A stretch of 64,000 nt of DNA, from NCBI RefSeq assembly GCF_012641275.1, contig NZ_JABAIA010000001.1, positions 1,240,001 through 1,304,000 on the forward strand. Direction: 5' to 3'. The stretch is from Chitinophaga varians (lineage in GTDB: Bacteria; Bacteroidota; Bacteroidia; Chitinophagales; Chitinophagaceae). This document shows, piece after piece, positions 44,307-55,032 of this stretch. Position 1 is the stretch's first letter. The number at the start of each line of letters is the position of its first letter. A model generated the notes under the pieces. The model was not told the origin of the DNA, did no database searches, and was given only the letters and a program-made list of their open reading frames with translations. Made by a program: the position numbers and the translations under genes.

Positions 44307-47300
44307 TTAATTTGATTTTAAATTTGCAGGCATTCTTAAATGCTTATTCTTAACCAAGAACGAAAGATTAAATGCATCATTTTTAATTACGGCTGCAGGC
44401 AAGATACTAGTAGACAAAGTGAGCCAACCTCTGCTAACACCAACCTTCTGCAATTTAATACCAACGCCCCCATCTTCTCTTTTCTCCATCACGATTCTAG
44501 ATTTTCCAGAGTGAATAGTGATTTCTAAATTTCCAGCACCAGTCTTTACTTTATCCTCAACATTTTTACCATTAATTGTATTAATTATCAACTCAACACT
44601 GGAGTTATCCTCCTTTTTAACAAGTATATTCGTAATATTTGATAAAATGTTAAAAGCTTGTCGCTCTCCTTCCACATCTTTACGAGGATTAATAAATCCA
44701 AGCAACTCACTTCCTGTAATCATGTCTCCATCCTGCAAGTAATTTATTGTTCCACTCAAAAACGCTCCCATATTCTGCGCCTTAGGAAGATCGGAAATCT
44801 TAACTTGTCTCCCTGAGCTTGAAGAAGGTTGTTCGCTACTATTATTTTCGGAAGGAGGATCACCGATATGAAGAACATAATAATAAAAAGAGGCCTTCAT
44901 CTCCTTTATAAAGTTTTCTTGCCTCCTAATTGCAGCGACATCAACTTCTGAAATGTCTTCCGGCTCCATTCCATCTGGATCGATAAATCTAACCGGGTTA
45001 TTGTATGCATAGTTGTAAGTTGACCATCTCCTATTAACTTCTGACAGAGGGTCATCAACATGCCATCTCCCTATCTGGGCATCATACATCCTCGCTCCAT
45101 AATCATACCATTCTAAACCACCGCCATCGCTAAATTCTTTATTCTCCAATTCTTTACCGTTATACTTCAATCTATTTTCCGGATAACGCGAACCAGCCAA
45201 TACATTAGAGCTTATCCCCGCCATCGTCAACCCAAAGGGATAATAATGCGTTTCCTCAATCACCGGCCCGCCACTATGCGCCACTACTAAGTTATCAAAG
45301 AATACTTCCTGCGGACTTTCATTGCTGGTATAAACATACAAAAATCCGCTCTTTTTAATGACCATCTTGTCCTGGGAGAGGGTTTGCAGCTGGTCCGGTT
45401 CAGCTTTCACCTGCTTCACACCGCTATTTTCCTCCACCATTTTGAATTTGTCGTCAAACAGTACATAATTGAGGTATGCCTTCGGCTTTCCTGGTTGCTG
45501 ATCCGGTTCTTTTTCCTTCAGTTGGCGGTAATCCTGATTGTAAAAATTAGCATTGAATGGTGTATTGCCAGCAGACGCAGCATTACCGTGCGTTGCATCA
45601 GCAGAAGTAGTTCCTCCAAATGCCGCAATCAGATCTGCCACCATATTTTCCGCCGGAACAACCGGATTATTTTTGTTAGCCGGACCATTGGATTTATAGA
45701 ACGCCTTACTGCTTACCTGAATGGTATCCCCCGCCATAACCCTTAACACCAGAGACGGCCCTATCTTCTTACCAGTTCCTGTTGCGGTTAATTTCGCTAC
45801 AGATTCATTTTTACCGGCGCTTTCATCTGCCGGATATCCCACCGGCTTATTACTTCTGGTATTATCAATGTTGCTGAACAACAGGTTCTCCTTAGCAGCA
45901 CTGGGGGTCTCCATCGTAGCCGTATAGATCGACAAATTCGATGAATCCGTCAGTACTAACCGCGTATTCCCTAAATGATCCTTTGCAAAATAATCGTATA
46001 CAAAAGCTGGCGTTCCCGTGGTTTGATAGACAGGCCTGATCCGTCCTTCTTCATGTGATACAAAGCGGAGGCTATCGTTCTCATATACCAAACCTCCCAG
46101 ATAATCTGTAGTGGTTACTTTTGCAACACCACCTGTATTGTCTGTTACGGTCTTACGGATTTTGTTACCCGTGGCGTCATACATGAAGCGGATATTTCCT
46201 TTACCGGTAATACTAATCAACTCAGGTAAATTGAGGTGGTTATAGGTAATAGACGCGATCTGTTTATTCTCATCTTTAACAAGGTTACCTGCACCATCGT
46301 AGTTATAGTCGATGCCATCAGCCTGACTGTCGGTAAAGTCACCCAGGCCGGTTTTCACCCGTACGGTATCATACACGGATTGCAGCTGATTGCTATTGGC
46401 ATTGTAACGATAGGCTAACTTATCCACATCAGCGGAAGCATTATTGACTAATCCCCGATGGTACATGCTCAACAGGTTACCATTAGCATCATACCTGATG
46501 TTTTTAACCGTGAAATCAACGTCATTATTCGACCAATTGCCGGAAGTAAACTGAGAGAAAGCAGCCCCCTTCAGGCGGCTTATTGAATCATAAGTATATC
46601 CATACGCCCGTTGCACCGGATCGTTCCATCCTTTCCAGCGTATACCTGCAATATTACCATTGAATGCCTGGTTAGTAAATCCATAATCGTAGCTCAGCTC
46701 CTGGCCGAAATGCGCGTTACCGGCGCCATTATTCAGATAGTCTTTGTTAATACTGCGCAGCCACCCCCGAAGATTATATTCGTAGCGCTGCGTTTCCAGT
46801 GGTGCATCATTACCCTTAATGCCTATTTCTTTTTGTACAAGCTGACCAGTCTCATCATAAGTATTACGCGCTACCGTGCGTACCTGCGTAACATCATTCA
46901 GTTGTTTATTAACTGCTTTCACACGTCCCTGGTCATCATACAACATTACGGTCAGCAGGGTAGTTTGCGGAGTAACACCGCTCCGCCTGTTTTTATGACG
47001 ATGGTAAGTACTAACAACTTTACCATTAAAATTATAACGGGTAGTGACTACATCTATACCACCGGTAGCATTATCTGCCAATACCTGGGTTACCCGCCCC
47101 TTATCGTTATAATAGGTGGTCGTTGCCAGCCAGGTGTCTGTCCCTAATATACGTGTGCGCGTTCCCGTCACCAACCCATTAGCGAGGTTACTGATCGTTA
47201 CCGGCTCAACGTATGCATTACCCTGATCGGTAGGTTTACTGAGATCGCTGGTCAACGGGCTTTGTACACCTGAAAAACCATAACTATCGTAAAAAGTAAA

Positions 47301-48713
47301 CGTCAAGGGCGTCAATGTACCATTGCTGAATACATCAGGCAGCGGATTACTTACCACCACATTAACAGTCCCGCCATTCATAGACGGATCAATTTTAACA
47401 TCTGCATCAGCGCCATCCCCGGTATCAAATCCACTTTCCAGCGTCACTGAGTTGGTTGCCTGGTAGGTACTAATCGTATTATCATAATAGGCAACTACCA
47501 GGTCGACGGGGCCGGGAAATGTATAACTGCCGGAAGCATTGCTACCAGCTATATTCATCTGTGCCTGTAAGGCTTCACGGGATATATCCCTGTTATACAA
47601 CGCAGTCTCTACCTGCCGGTTTTGCTGGTCATAAAAAGTGACCAGCCATTGTTTTTGCGCCCGGAGGTTGGAGTCTCTGGTGAACACCAGGCGGTCACGG
47701 ATGTCATATACCATCTCCGCCCAGCCGGCACCAGGTACTTTTTTGGTAGCCATCCGGTTCCTGCCGTCGTAGGTATATTGAAAACACAGCCCGTCTGCCA
47801 CAGAAGCCACGCTTGCACCCGCAATGATCTTTTCAACACCCAATGGCGGTATAACGAAACGAAGGTTATTCAGATAATCATAAATATAGTAAGTGCATAA
47901 CCAGCCCATATGCGCTGTACCTGCATTGGCAGTCGCACGTTGTTTCCTCAATATCAGCAGCCCCGTTTTGTCTTTGTATTCCACAGCCTGGCCACCATCT
48001 TCATCTGTAGCAATACTTACCGATAATTGTCCGGCGTCGTAATTTCCGGAATTTGCCGGCAATCCAGTCGCACCAATACTCCAGATATGCACCGAATCCT
48101 GTACCGTATTAAACCGGTATTGGTGCGTCACTGGACGGGTAGCCCAGCTATTGCCAGGAGCGTAAGTCTTCAATACCCTATTTAAAGGGGAAGCCTCAAA
48201 TTCTGTTTGGCTGTAATATATCTTTTCGTCCTTCGCTCCGGGATTTAAAACAGGATCTCCATAAAACAACTGTTGAGCATTAAAAGGAGCTGTTTTAAAT
48301 TTTCCGTCGGCAGCCGGATGCATATAAGGCAGATACTTATACTGCTCGCGCCCGAAAGCATCATATATCACCGGCGTCACAATATCATTGCCCGAAGCGC
48401 TCATTCCTTTTGCCACTGTCTGCAATGGTCTACCCAGGCCGTCAATATACTGTGTCGCCTGCTTTACCTCAGCAACAGTGCGCCCACCGGCAATCACCAC
48501 CGCCGGATCTGTTGTTGGCATAGAGGGCTCCCAGGTCCTTACATAATTGACGGTCGGATTCGTATAGGCAGCGGGTATATTCACCGGCGTGGCCGAAGGA
48601 AGAGAGCCTCCGCCAGGTTGTTGTGCATAGAGATGTCCCCCTGTTGATAACAAAACAATGGCCAGCAAAGCCGGAAAATAGTTGCTAAAGCGGAATATAT
48701 TTCTTTCTCTCAT
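44307..48713 (-). CDS. Secreted RHS/YD-repeat protein with variable C-terminal domain
   Basis: A 1468-residue protein with a signal peptide ending HLYAQ. An N-terminal domain of the DUF6443 type (NYVRTWEPSMPTT, then QYIDGLGRPLQTV) leads into YD repeats (YDAFGREQYKYLPY, YDGRNRMATKKV, YNHLNLPELI). The RHS core ends with YDYGARMYDAQIGRWHVDDP and NNPVRFIDPDGM near residue 1248. The last 218 residues are unique, AT-rich and unassigned, as in polymorphic toxins, where this tip carries the activity. No nuclease, deaminase or protease motif is obvious in it. It follows the 1132-residue partner by 61 bases. Confidence 0.88.
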   Translation of the reverse strand: MRERNIFRFSNYFPALLAIVLLSTGGHLYAQQPGGGSLPSATPVNIPAAYTNPTVNYVRTWEPSMPTTDPAVVIAGGRTVAEVKQATQYIDGLGRPLQTVAKGMSASGNDIVTPVIYDAFGREQYKYLPYMHPAADGKFKTAPFNAQQLFYGDPVLNPGAKDEKIYYSQTEFEASPLNRVLKTYAPGNSWATRPVTHQYRFNTVQDSVHIWSIGATGLPANSGNYDAGQLSVSIATDEDGGQAVEYKDKTGLLILRKQRATANAGTAHMGWLCTYYIYDYLNNLRFVIPPLGVEKIIAGASVASVADGLCFQYTYDGRNRMATKKVPGAGWAEMVYDIRDRLVFTRDSNLRAQKQWLVTFYDQQNRQVETALYNRDISREALQAQMNIAGSNASGSYTFPGPVDLVVAYYDNTISTYQATNSVTLESGFDTGDGADADVKIDPSMNGGTVNVVVSNPLPDVFSNGTLTPLTFTFYDSYGFSGVQSPLTSDLSKPTDQGNAYVEPVTISNLANGLVTGTRTRILGTDTWLATTTYYNDKGRVTQVLADNATGGIDVVTTRYNFNGKVVSTYHRHKNRRSGVTPQTTLLTVMLYDDQGRVKAVNKQLNDVTQVRTVARNTYDETGQLVQKEIGIKGNDAPLETQRYEYNLRGWLRSINKDYLNNGAGNAHFGQELSYDYGFTNQAFNGNIAGIRWKGWNDPVQRAYGYTYDSISRLKGAAFSQFTSGNWSNNDVDFTVKNIRYDANGNLLSMYHRGLVNNASADVDKLAYRYNANSNQLQSVYDTVRVKTGLGDFTDSQADGIDYNYDGAGNLVKDENKQIASITYNHLNLPELISITGKGNIRFMYDATGNKIRKTVTDNTGGVAKVTTTDYLGGLVYENDSLRFVSHEEGRIRPVYQTTGTPAFVYDYFAKDHLGNTRLVLTDSSNLSIYTATMETPSAAKENLLFSNIDNTRSNKPVGYPADESAGKNESVAKLTATGTGKKIGPSLVLRVMAGDTIQVSSKAFYKSNGPANKNNPVVPAENMVADLIAAFGGTTSADATHGNAASAGNTPFNANFYNQDYRQLKEKEPDQQPGKPKAYLNYVLFDDKFKMVEENSGVKQVKAEPDQLQTLSQDKMVIKKSGFLYVYTSNESPQEVFFDNLVVAHSGGPVIEETHYYPFGLTMAGISSNVLAGSRYPENRLKYNGKELENKEFSDGGGLEWYDYGARMYDAQIGRWHVDDPLSEVNRRWSTYNYAYNNPVRFIDPDGMEPEDISEVDVAAIRRQENFIKEMKASFYYYVLHIGDPPSENNSSEQPSSSSGRQVKISDLPKAQNMGAFLSGTINYLQDGDMITGSELLGFINPRKDVEGERQAFNILSNITNILVKKEDNSSVELIINTINGKNVEDKVKTGAGNLEITIHSGKSRIVMEKREDGGVGIKLQKVGVSRGWLTLSTSILPAAVIKNDAFNLSFLVKNKHLRMPANLKSN

Positions 48714-48774
48714 AGGTTTTCTTTTACTAATGGCCGCACAGACAGGCCATCAAAGTGTGCTACAACGGAACTTG

Positions 48775-51700
48775 TTACAGAACAGGAGCCTGATACTGAT
48801 AGTCGTAACGTTTAAGAATTTTTCCATCCTGGTCGGTGATTTGCAACAGCCGGTTGAAACTATCATACTCGTAATAGGCAGTGCTGTACCGCTCATTCGT
48901 ATTGCTGGACATCCCGATTCCTGGTTCAAATGTTACCGTTGTCATCAGAGACGATTGCGGCGCAAGACGCAGGTCATCGATCGTTACATTCCCTGATACT
49001 ATGACATTCTGTGTACCTGCCGGCAACAAATGTTCATATAATGTCCAGCCTTTCCGGCTAAGTATAGCAGTACCGGCAACACCATTTACCGTAGCAGCTC
49101 CACCATTTGACCAGTAAGCCACTTTAGATGCTCTGCTGTTAGCTGGCAAAACAGCCGTAATGTTACCACTACCAAGGTCATAGGACTTTTTACCGGTGAC
49201 AGAGATATTTGTATTACGTGCTGCGGAAGAAATGTTCCAGTTACCTGTTCCGTCGGCTTCAAAGCCAGTATAGGCAATTTCAGCAGTGCTGGCGTCAGTA
49301 ACGCTTGCTACAGGATACTGTTTGTTGTAATCCCAGATAATTGCCTGTAAAACATCCCCCGCTTTAGATTGCAACAGGATATTCTGGCGGTCATCATAAG
49401 CATAGAACTGCATCCGCATTTCATTTGGGCCCGTGCCATCCTGTACGTAGTAAGACTCCGGCATATATACCTTCCCGTTATTAAACCAATCCCTATACCT
49501 CGCCTCGATTTTTTTTACCAGCACACCATTCTTCTCTTCCTGCTGTTCAACAATTGGCGCTATGATATTACGGCTCACCATACCCTGGTGTACCGCCGAT
49601 GCCGGAAAGTCATTGGGATATTTATACCGGGTAATGATGATGTTATTCGGATCTGACAGATTACGGTCCAGCTTCAACTGATAGTAAGCAGAATCATACC
49701 CATACTGATGGATCGTTTCCTGAAAAGGAGCTGAATTAAGTTCGTAGCTATATTCCTTGACATTTTCACTGGTTTTGATGATCCTTCCGGAACCAGGAGA
49801 GTATGATTTAGCATAGAATCCACCGAGATAGGGCTTTTCCATTGACATGTTGGTCATATAAAGACAACGGAACTGTGGTGCATTATGTACTGTGAAAGTA
49901 AGATCATATTGATTGACAGTATATTTCACAGTCCGCCCTTGTTTATCTTTTACCTCTTCTTCTTTGAGATTACCCAGGCACCAGGAAGGGATTCCCCAAT
50001 ACATATAAGGATAATCCGTAGGCGTCGGCGCTCCGCTCGTGGGCAGGAGATTAGTGTCATACGAGGAAATGATACGGCCCATGTCACCGTTGCCCATAAT
50101 GGTCTCTACCCGTTTGTAGTAAATAAAACCATCCTGGTTAGCATAAGGGGAGGAACTTCTGTTGGAACTTGCTGCCAAATAAGCTCCGTTTATCGTATAG
50201 TCGTACCTGGGATATACCGGCAATATACCGGAACTAGAGCTATCAGGCGTCAGGTATTTAAAGTCACGGTATTGCGAAGTACGCTGAATAGGATCATAGT
50301 CTGTTATTCTCTTTACCCGTAAGCCGCCCACTGTCATCTCTGTAGACACTATCAATGATCGGTACTGACAGGAAACCGTCATATAGGCGTTACTGTTTTT
50401 CAGGATATTCAGCAGGGAAGCATCCTGATTTTCGTTAAAGAATATTTTCAGGTAACAACCATTTACCGCACTGGTAATATTGGGAATGTTGTGCCAGTTC
50501 TCCGCCATTTCACGGTAGGTATAATCGTCGGATGTATAAATTACCTGGCCTGCCGGATTATACAGTCTGAATTTGAAATTTGCCGTGTGGTACGAGTTTT
50601 CAATGGTATTCACATTAGTCGCAAACTGCGGATCAGTAAGTTTCCAATTGAGTATCAGGCCGCTTTGCAGTCCCGCAATATCCAGTGGCAATATCTGTCC
50701 AAACTGATTGGCTGGCTGGTCGAGGTACTTGTTGATTTCCTTTTCCTCTCCTCTGTACATATAAGCCCGGTTGTTCTCATGCTCAAAAGCAGTATAACCA
50801 CCTGAAGGGTAAACGATTTTGTTGAGCGTGCCAACAAGAGAAGCATCTAAATTAACCTCCCTGCTCCCGCCCGGGACATTATAGGTATTGCCATTAAAGG
50901 AAAAGGTTATACTGGGAAGCGCTGTCGTGTTACTGGTTTCCCCGTTATAAAATCCCCAATGGTCAATAGCGAAACTATTTCTGGGTGGTAAATTCCCGGG
51001 ATAATACTTGAATTCATAAGGCGGTTTGGTAACTCCTCCATTGGCCACCTCTTGTAAAGAGATAAGCATCAACCGATAACTGTTTCTATCAGGCTGACCA
51101 TTTTCCAGGCCTCCGGTATACTGATAGTTAAACTCATAACCATTCCGATTATTGATCAAGATTTTTTTCAAAGTTTTCATGCCGGGAATGTCCAGCCGCT
51201 CGGCAGTGTCATAAGTAAATGTCACTTCCGACCCATCCGGCAGGCGTACACGTGTAGGATACACAGCGGTCACCGACATTTGGTTATAAATCCTGTTAAA
51301 CTGTGGAGATGCTGAAACAGCAGGATTAATATAGTAGCTTTCTGTAATGGCGCTTTTGTAGGAATATCCAAGCGTGGTATATTCAAAAACAATCTCGTCA
51401 CCTCCTGAAGGTGAAATTATTTTTGTCAGGTACCAACTGGTAGTGCCGGACAGATTGGTTCCTTCATTGAGCCCATCAAGACCTAACGTCATACTGCCAC
51501 CGGATTCCCTGGCGGCAAATTCGTATTTTATGCCGTTTTCATCCGTGATGGTAAAACTTGTAATATCAAGGCCGCTCGCCTGATTAAAGCTAATCTGCAG
51601 TTTCTGATAGGGTTCAATAACAATCCTGTCAGGCATAGTTCCTTTTCCAATATAAAACCGGCCACTCCGTCCATTGAAATTGAAATTGAAAATGTCCATC

Positions 51701-52173
51701 TCACTGTCAAAGTTCTTTTCAAAAAAATTTCTGTAGGTGGGGTAGTTTGTTGAGAATTCATCGCCGCCAGCTTCTACAGGGATGGTAATGCTATTGTCCA
51801 TATAGCCGCCCGGTTTGTCATCAGGGATTCCCCGGACCATCCGTGAAATCGCTCCTCCCATATTCAGCGTCCATCCCAGTCCGGTTTTGGAAGCAATATC
51901 TTCCACCTTAATACCACCCGAATGGTAAGTCAGGCTGATATTACATTTCAGCTGGTTACTGTTTCCCTGATAACTGAATATCGGAATATCGATCTGAGGA
52001 AGACCTGTATTTAAGGTAACGGGAATATTGCCTAATTTCTGGAAAGCAGTAGCATCCGGTGAAGGAGGCATGACCTGGTACAATTGCGGCGCCAGTTTTT
52101 GGGCCTGAACGGAGCCAACACAACAAATTAAAAACAGGGACAATCGGTAATAAAATTTCATAGCTCGGTACAA
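48775..52173 (-). CDS. Secreted YD-repeat-containing partner of the RHS protein
   Basis: A 1132-residue protein; Met5 may be the true start (MKFYYRLSLFLICC). The signal peptide ends SVQAQ. The N-terminal region (PPSPDATAFQKLGNIPVTL, then LPQIDIPIFSYQG, LTYHSGGIKVEDIASKTG and GWTLNMGGAISR) recurs in large Bacteroidota secreted proteins and resembles the start of SpvB-like proteins. The C-terminus ends in YD-type repeats (YYEYDSFNRLLQITDQDGKIL). There is no variable tip. It probably pairs with the downstream RHS protein, perhaps in one shell, as TcB and TcC do; this is an analogy only. Confidence 0.82.
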   Translation of the reverse strand: MYRAMKFYYRLSLFLICCVGSVQAQKLAPQLYQVMPPSPDATAFQKLGNIPVTLNTGLPQIDIPIFSYQGNSNQLKCNISLTYHSGGIKVEDIASKTGLGWTLNMGGAISRMVRGIPDDKPGGYMDNSITIPVEAGGDEFSTNYPTYRNFFEKNFDSEMDIFNFNFNGRSGRFYIGKGTMPDRIVIEPYQKLQISFNQASGLDITSFTITDENGIKYEFAARESGGSMTLGLDGLNEGTNLSGTTSWYLTKIISPSGGDEIVFEYTTLGYSYKSAITESYYINPAVSASPQFNRIYNQMSVTAVYPTRVRLPDGSEVTFTYDTAERLDIPGMKTLKKILINNRNGYEFNYQYTGGLENGQPDRNSYRLMLISLQEVANGGVTKPPYEFKYYPGNLPPRNSFAIDHWGFYNGETSNTTALPSITFSFNGNTYNVPGGSREVNLDASLVGTLNKIVYPSGGYTAFEHENNRAYMYRGEEKEINKYLDQPANQFGQILPLDIAGLQSGLILNWKLTDPQFATNVNTIENSYHTANFKFRLYNPAGQVIYTSDDYTYREMAENWHNIPNITSAVNGCYLKIFFNENQDASLLNILKNSNAYMTVSCQYRSLIVSTEMTVGGLRVKRITDYDPIQRTSQYRDFKYLTPDSSSSGILPVYPRYDYTINGAYLAASSNRSSSPYANQDGFIYYKRVETIMGNGDMGRIISSYDTNLLPTSGAPTPTDYPYMYWGIPSWCLGNLKEEEVKDKQGRTVKYTVNQYDLTFTVHNAPQFRCLYMTNMSMEKPYLGGFYAKSYSPGSGRIIKTSENVKEYSYELNSAPFQETIHQYGYDSAYYQLKLDRNLSDPNNIIITRYKYPNDFPASAVHQGMVSRNIIAPIVEQQEEKNGVLVKKIEARYRDWFNNGKVYMPESYYVQDGTGPNEMRMQFYAYDDRQNILLQSKAGDVLQAIIWDYNKQYPVASVTDASTAEIAYTGFEADGTGNWNISSAARNTNISVTGKKSYDLGSGNITAVLPANSRASKVAYWSNGGAATVNGVAGTAILSRKGWTLYEHLLPAGTQNVIVSGNVTIDDLRLAPQSSLMTTVTFEPGIGMSSNTNERYSTAYYEYDSFNRLLQITDQDGKILKRYDYQYQAPVL

Positions 52174-52354
52174 GAACGGGTAAATAGTAATTATTTGGTT
52201 CCCGGGTTAACAATTTTCGGCTGTTACGCCGGGTAATATTTGATTTCGGTTAGGTTTTACATGCTAATGACATATCATGCAAGACATAAATTTAATAATT
52301 TTTTTTAAAGTCATAATTTTTTTTCACACTTAAATAGATCATAAAGTATCTCAT

Positions 52355-52804
52355 TTAATTCTCCACAATTGGTAAACGATCTAATATTAAAGCCTTAAAC
52401 TCTGCCTTCCTGGCTTTATTCCCAGACCTATCAAAATCTTTATTGATATTTTTCCAATTACCAACATCTTCCCTTCTCTTAACCGCCACAAAAGCAAAAT
52501 TTGTGTAGGTGTTATCTATGCCCTCTCTGACCCATGTCAGCATTATCTCATCTCTTCTCTTATTATAGAAATAAATGTAATACCAGTGGCCTGAAGCATC
52601 ACGCAGGCCATCATCAAATCCATATCCTTCGGGGACTAGTATAGAACTATCGCTTATTTTCAACAACTCAAACATATATATCAATGAGTCCTTGTTTGTT
52701 TTGTATTGATATATTTCTGCATAGGGAAAACTACCTGCAGAAAACATGTTACATGCAAAAACTAGACAAATAACTATGAAGGCTGTAGCTATAAGCTTTT
52801 TCAT
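52355..52804 (-). CDS. Hypothetical lipoprotein
   Basis: A 149-residue protein with lipobox CLVFAC (Cys18). The mature part is rich in Tyr and charged residues (GHWYYIYFYNKRRDEIMLTW near residue 75) with no recognised domain. It lies upstream of the RHS pair on the same strand, separated by 181 AT-rich bases, and may be an accessory gene of that locus or an orphan. Function unknown. Confidence 0.7.
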   Translation of the reverse strand: MKKLIATAFIVICLVFACNMFSAGSFPYAEIYQYKTNKDSLIYMFELLKISDSSILVPEGYGFDDGLRDASGHWYYIYFYNKRRDEIMLTWVREGIDNTYTNFAFVAVKRREDVGNWKNINKDFDRSGNKARKAEFKALILDRLPIVEN

Positions 52805-52936
52805 AAGTTTGAAATTCGATTTTATTATTTAGGAACTCACTTCCGGTCCGGCTCTTAATCATTCCGGCTCCAGGCCGATCTTAGTTAAATGCGAGCAAAT
52901 ATTCAACTTTTCCCACTAATGCATAGTAATTCATAT

Positions 52937-53608
52937 TTACAGGTATATTAGATATCTCCCCTTCACTTTAAACTTCCGGTTGTGCATAACAACATAGGAT
53001 GCTATCTCTTCTTCTGTCTGAACAACCAACGAAACCCTATTCCTACCCGCTTCCACAGGTATCCACGCTGAAGACATGCCATTTTCAAAAACAACTTTCA
53101 CCCGGCTTATCTTTTCAAAAGTTCCCACGCACAACCCTATGGTTGGAAGACACCTGACAGTATCATGATTCACCAGCACAAATACATCATGAAGAGCTTC
53201 GTTCCTGCTATTTCTCACTATGGCGATTTTTAAGCTGTCTACAAACGCTCCATCGTCATCACTCAGCAATACCGAAATATTGTCCTGTTGCAGCGTACTT
53301 TCCAGCGTCAATATCCGTTGCCTTACTGTCCACCTTCCTTCACTCCTCCCTCCGGACAAGCATGTATGTTGCCAATAGGTATAGGTCCCATCCTTTTTCA
53401 GCACTAATCCGCAGTCAGCAAAATCATCTTTTGGATAATATCCGAACTTCATAAAAAAGCCATTGTTTCGTTCCGCCTTAGATAACGCAACACGTTTTAG
53501 CATTTGTGCATTTACCTGCGTGGAGCAAATAGCCAGCAACGCAGGAATTAATATGCTCCAACAAATCGTTGGTAACCATCCTACTCTATTCAATAGATGA
53601 CTATTCAT
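52937..53608 (-). CDS. Hypothetical secreted protein
   Basis: A 223-residue protein starting at ATG 53608, just after the terminator of argH; an upstream ATG at 53656 lies inside that hairpin and is unlikely. A long signal segment ends TQVNAQ near residue 35. The mature part has a block KFGYYPKDDFADCGLVLKKD then TYTYWQHTCLSGGRSEGRW, which resembles a lipocalin-like or copper-resistance NlpE-like sheet, but I cannot assign it. Two Cys may form a disulphide. Function unknown. Confidence 0.65.
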   Translation of the reverse strand: MNSHLLNRVGWLPTICWSILIPALLAICSTQVNAQMLKRVALSKAERNNGFFMKFGYYPKDDFADCGLVLKKDGTYTYWQHTCLSGGRSEGRWTVRQRILTLESTLQQDNISVLLSDDDGAFVDSLKIAIVRNSRNEALHDVFVLVNHDTVRCLPTIGLCVGTFEKISRVKVVFENGMSSAWIPVEAGRNRVSLVVQTEEEIASYVVMHNRKFKVKGRYLIYL

Positions 53609-53620
53609 ATCCACTAAAAT

Positions 53621-53652
53621 AAAAAACCCTCTCCGCCTAATCGCGAAGAGGG
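53621..53652 (-). terminator. Terminator of the arginine operon
   Basis: Stem CCCTCT (53627-53632) with AGAGGG (53647-53652), extended by CGC/GCG inside, with an A run at 53621-53626. Confidence 0.75.
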
Positions 53653-53676
53653 CCAATATTTCTCATCAAGACAACT

Positions 53677-55011
53677 TTAACTCACCAGCAACTGCTCTAT
53701 CGCCTTCTCCACCGCGTTAAAAGGAAACCCTTTGATCACGCTGTCCATCTGTGCTGCAATCTCCGCTGTGCACAGGTTGCCGATGCTACCGGCATGGGTA
53801 TGTTTCACTTCTTTGGAAGGTGCAAAAGTTCCATGCTCGATGTCCATGCCGACTTGCTTGTACGCTTCGCGGAACGGTGTGCCTTGCAGCACCAGGTTGT
53901 TCACCACTTCCACGCTGAAGAGGTACTGGTATTTTTCATCATCGAGGATGTTCTCTTTGATGCGGATATTTTCCAGCATGAGGCGGCTCATATCGATGCA
54001 GTCGCGCAGCGTCTGGAAAGCGGGGAACAGGTTCTCCTTCAGCAGCTGCAGATCTCGGTGGTAGCCGGAAGGCAGGTTAGTGATCATCATGGCGATTTCA
54101 TTGGGCAACGCCTGCAACTTATTACCATGAGAGCGGATCAGTTCCCATACATCGGGGTTCTTTTTGTGCGGCATGATACTGGAACCGGTGGTCAGTTCAT
54201 CCGGGAAACTGATAAAGCCGAAATTCTGGTTCATGAACAAACACGCGTCCATGGCCATTTTAGCGATGGTGGCGGCGATGCCGGCCAGCGCAAAGGCGAC
54301 TATCTTTTCCGTTTTACCGCGGCCCATCTGGGCGTATACCACGTTGTAATTAAGCGCATCAAATCCAAGCAAACGGGTGGTCATCTCACGGTCAAGGGGG
54401 AACGAAGAACCGTAACCGGCAGCAGAGCCGAGCGGGTTTTTGTTCACCACTTTGTAAGCGCCCTGCAGCATGGTGAGGTCATCGACCAGACTTTCTGCAT
54501 ACGCGCCAAACCACAGCCCGAAAGAGGAAGGCATGGCGATTTGCAGGTGGGTATATCCGGGGATGAGATGATCTTTATATGCTTCACTTTTCTGTTGCAG
54601 CAGGTCAAACAGGGCTTTTACGGAAGACACCATCGTCTGCAACTCGTGACGGAGAAACAGCTTCAGGTCCACCAGCACCTGGTCGTTACGGGAACGGCCG
54701 CTGTGTATCTTTTTACCGACTTCGCCCAAACGACGTGTCAGCAATAATTCTACCTGTGAATGAATATCTTCCACCCCATCTTCCAGCACAAAGTTGCCAT
54801 CCTGGATATCCTGGTATATCTTTTTCAGCTCCTGCTTCAGGACGGTCAGCTCATCAGCTTCCAGCAGCCCGATGCTTTGCAGCATGGTGATGTGCGCCAT
54901 AGAGCCCAGCACATCGAACGGCGCCAGGAAAGCATCCATTTCACGGTCTTTGCCGACAGTGAATTTCTCTACGGCATCCAGCGATGCCTTGTCTTTTTGC
55001 CACAGTTTCAT
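53677..55011 (-). CDS. argH: Argininosuccinate lyase
   Basis: Last step of arginine synthesis: splits argininosuccinate to arginine and fumarate. The 444 residues include the fumarase/aspartase signature GSSIMPHKKNPDVWE (near residue 277) with the catalytic serine loop, and the SGRSRNDQVLVDL segment near 106. The length is slightly short of the usual 460 but complete. It is the last gene of the operon, 21 bases after argE, and is followed by a terminator. Confidence 0.97.
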   Translation of the reverse strand: MKLWQKDKASLDAVEKFTVGKDREMDAFLAPFDVLGSMAHITMLQSIGLLEADELTVLKQELKKIYQDIQDGNFVLEDGVEDIHSQVELLLTRRLGEVGKKIHSGRSRNDQVLVDLKLFLRHELQTMVSSVKALFDLLQQKSEAYKDHLIPGYTHLQIAMPSSFGLWFGAYAESLVDDLTMLQGAYKVVNKNPLGSAAGYGSSFPLDREMTTRLLGFDALNYNVVYAQMGRGKTEKIVAFALAGIAATIAKMAMDACLFMNQNFGFISFPDELTTGSSIMPHKKNPDVWELIRSHGNKLQALPNEIAMMITNLPSGYHRDLQLLKENLFPAFQTLRDCIDMSRLMLENIRIKENILDDEKYQYLFSVEVVNNLVLQGTPFREAYKQVGMDIEHGTFAPSKEVKHTHAGSIGNLCTAEIAAQMDSVIKGFPFNAVEKAIEQLLVS

Positions 55012-55032
55012 AAAAAATATTTTATCAACAAA

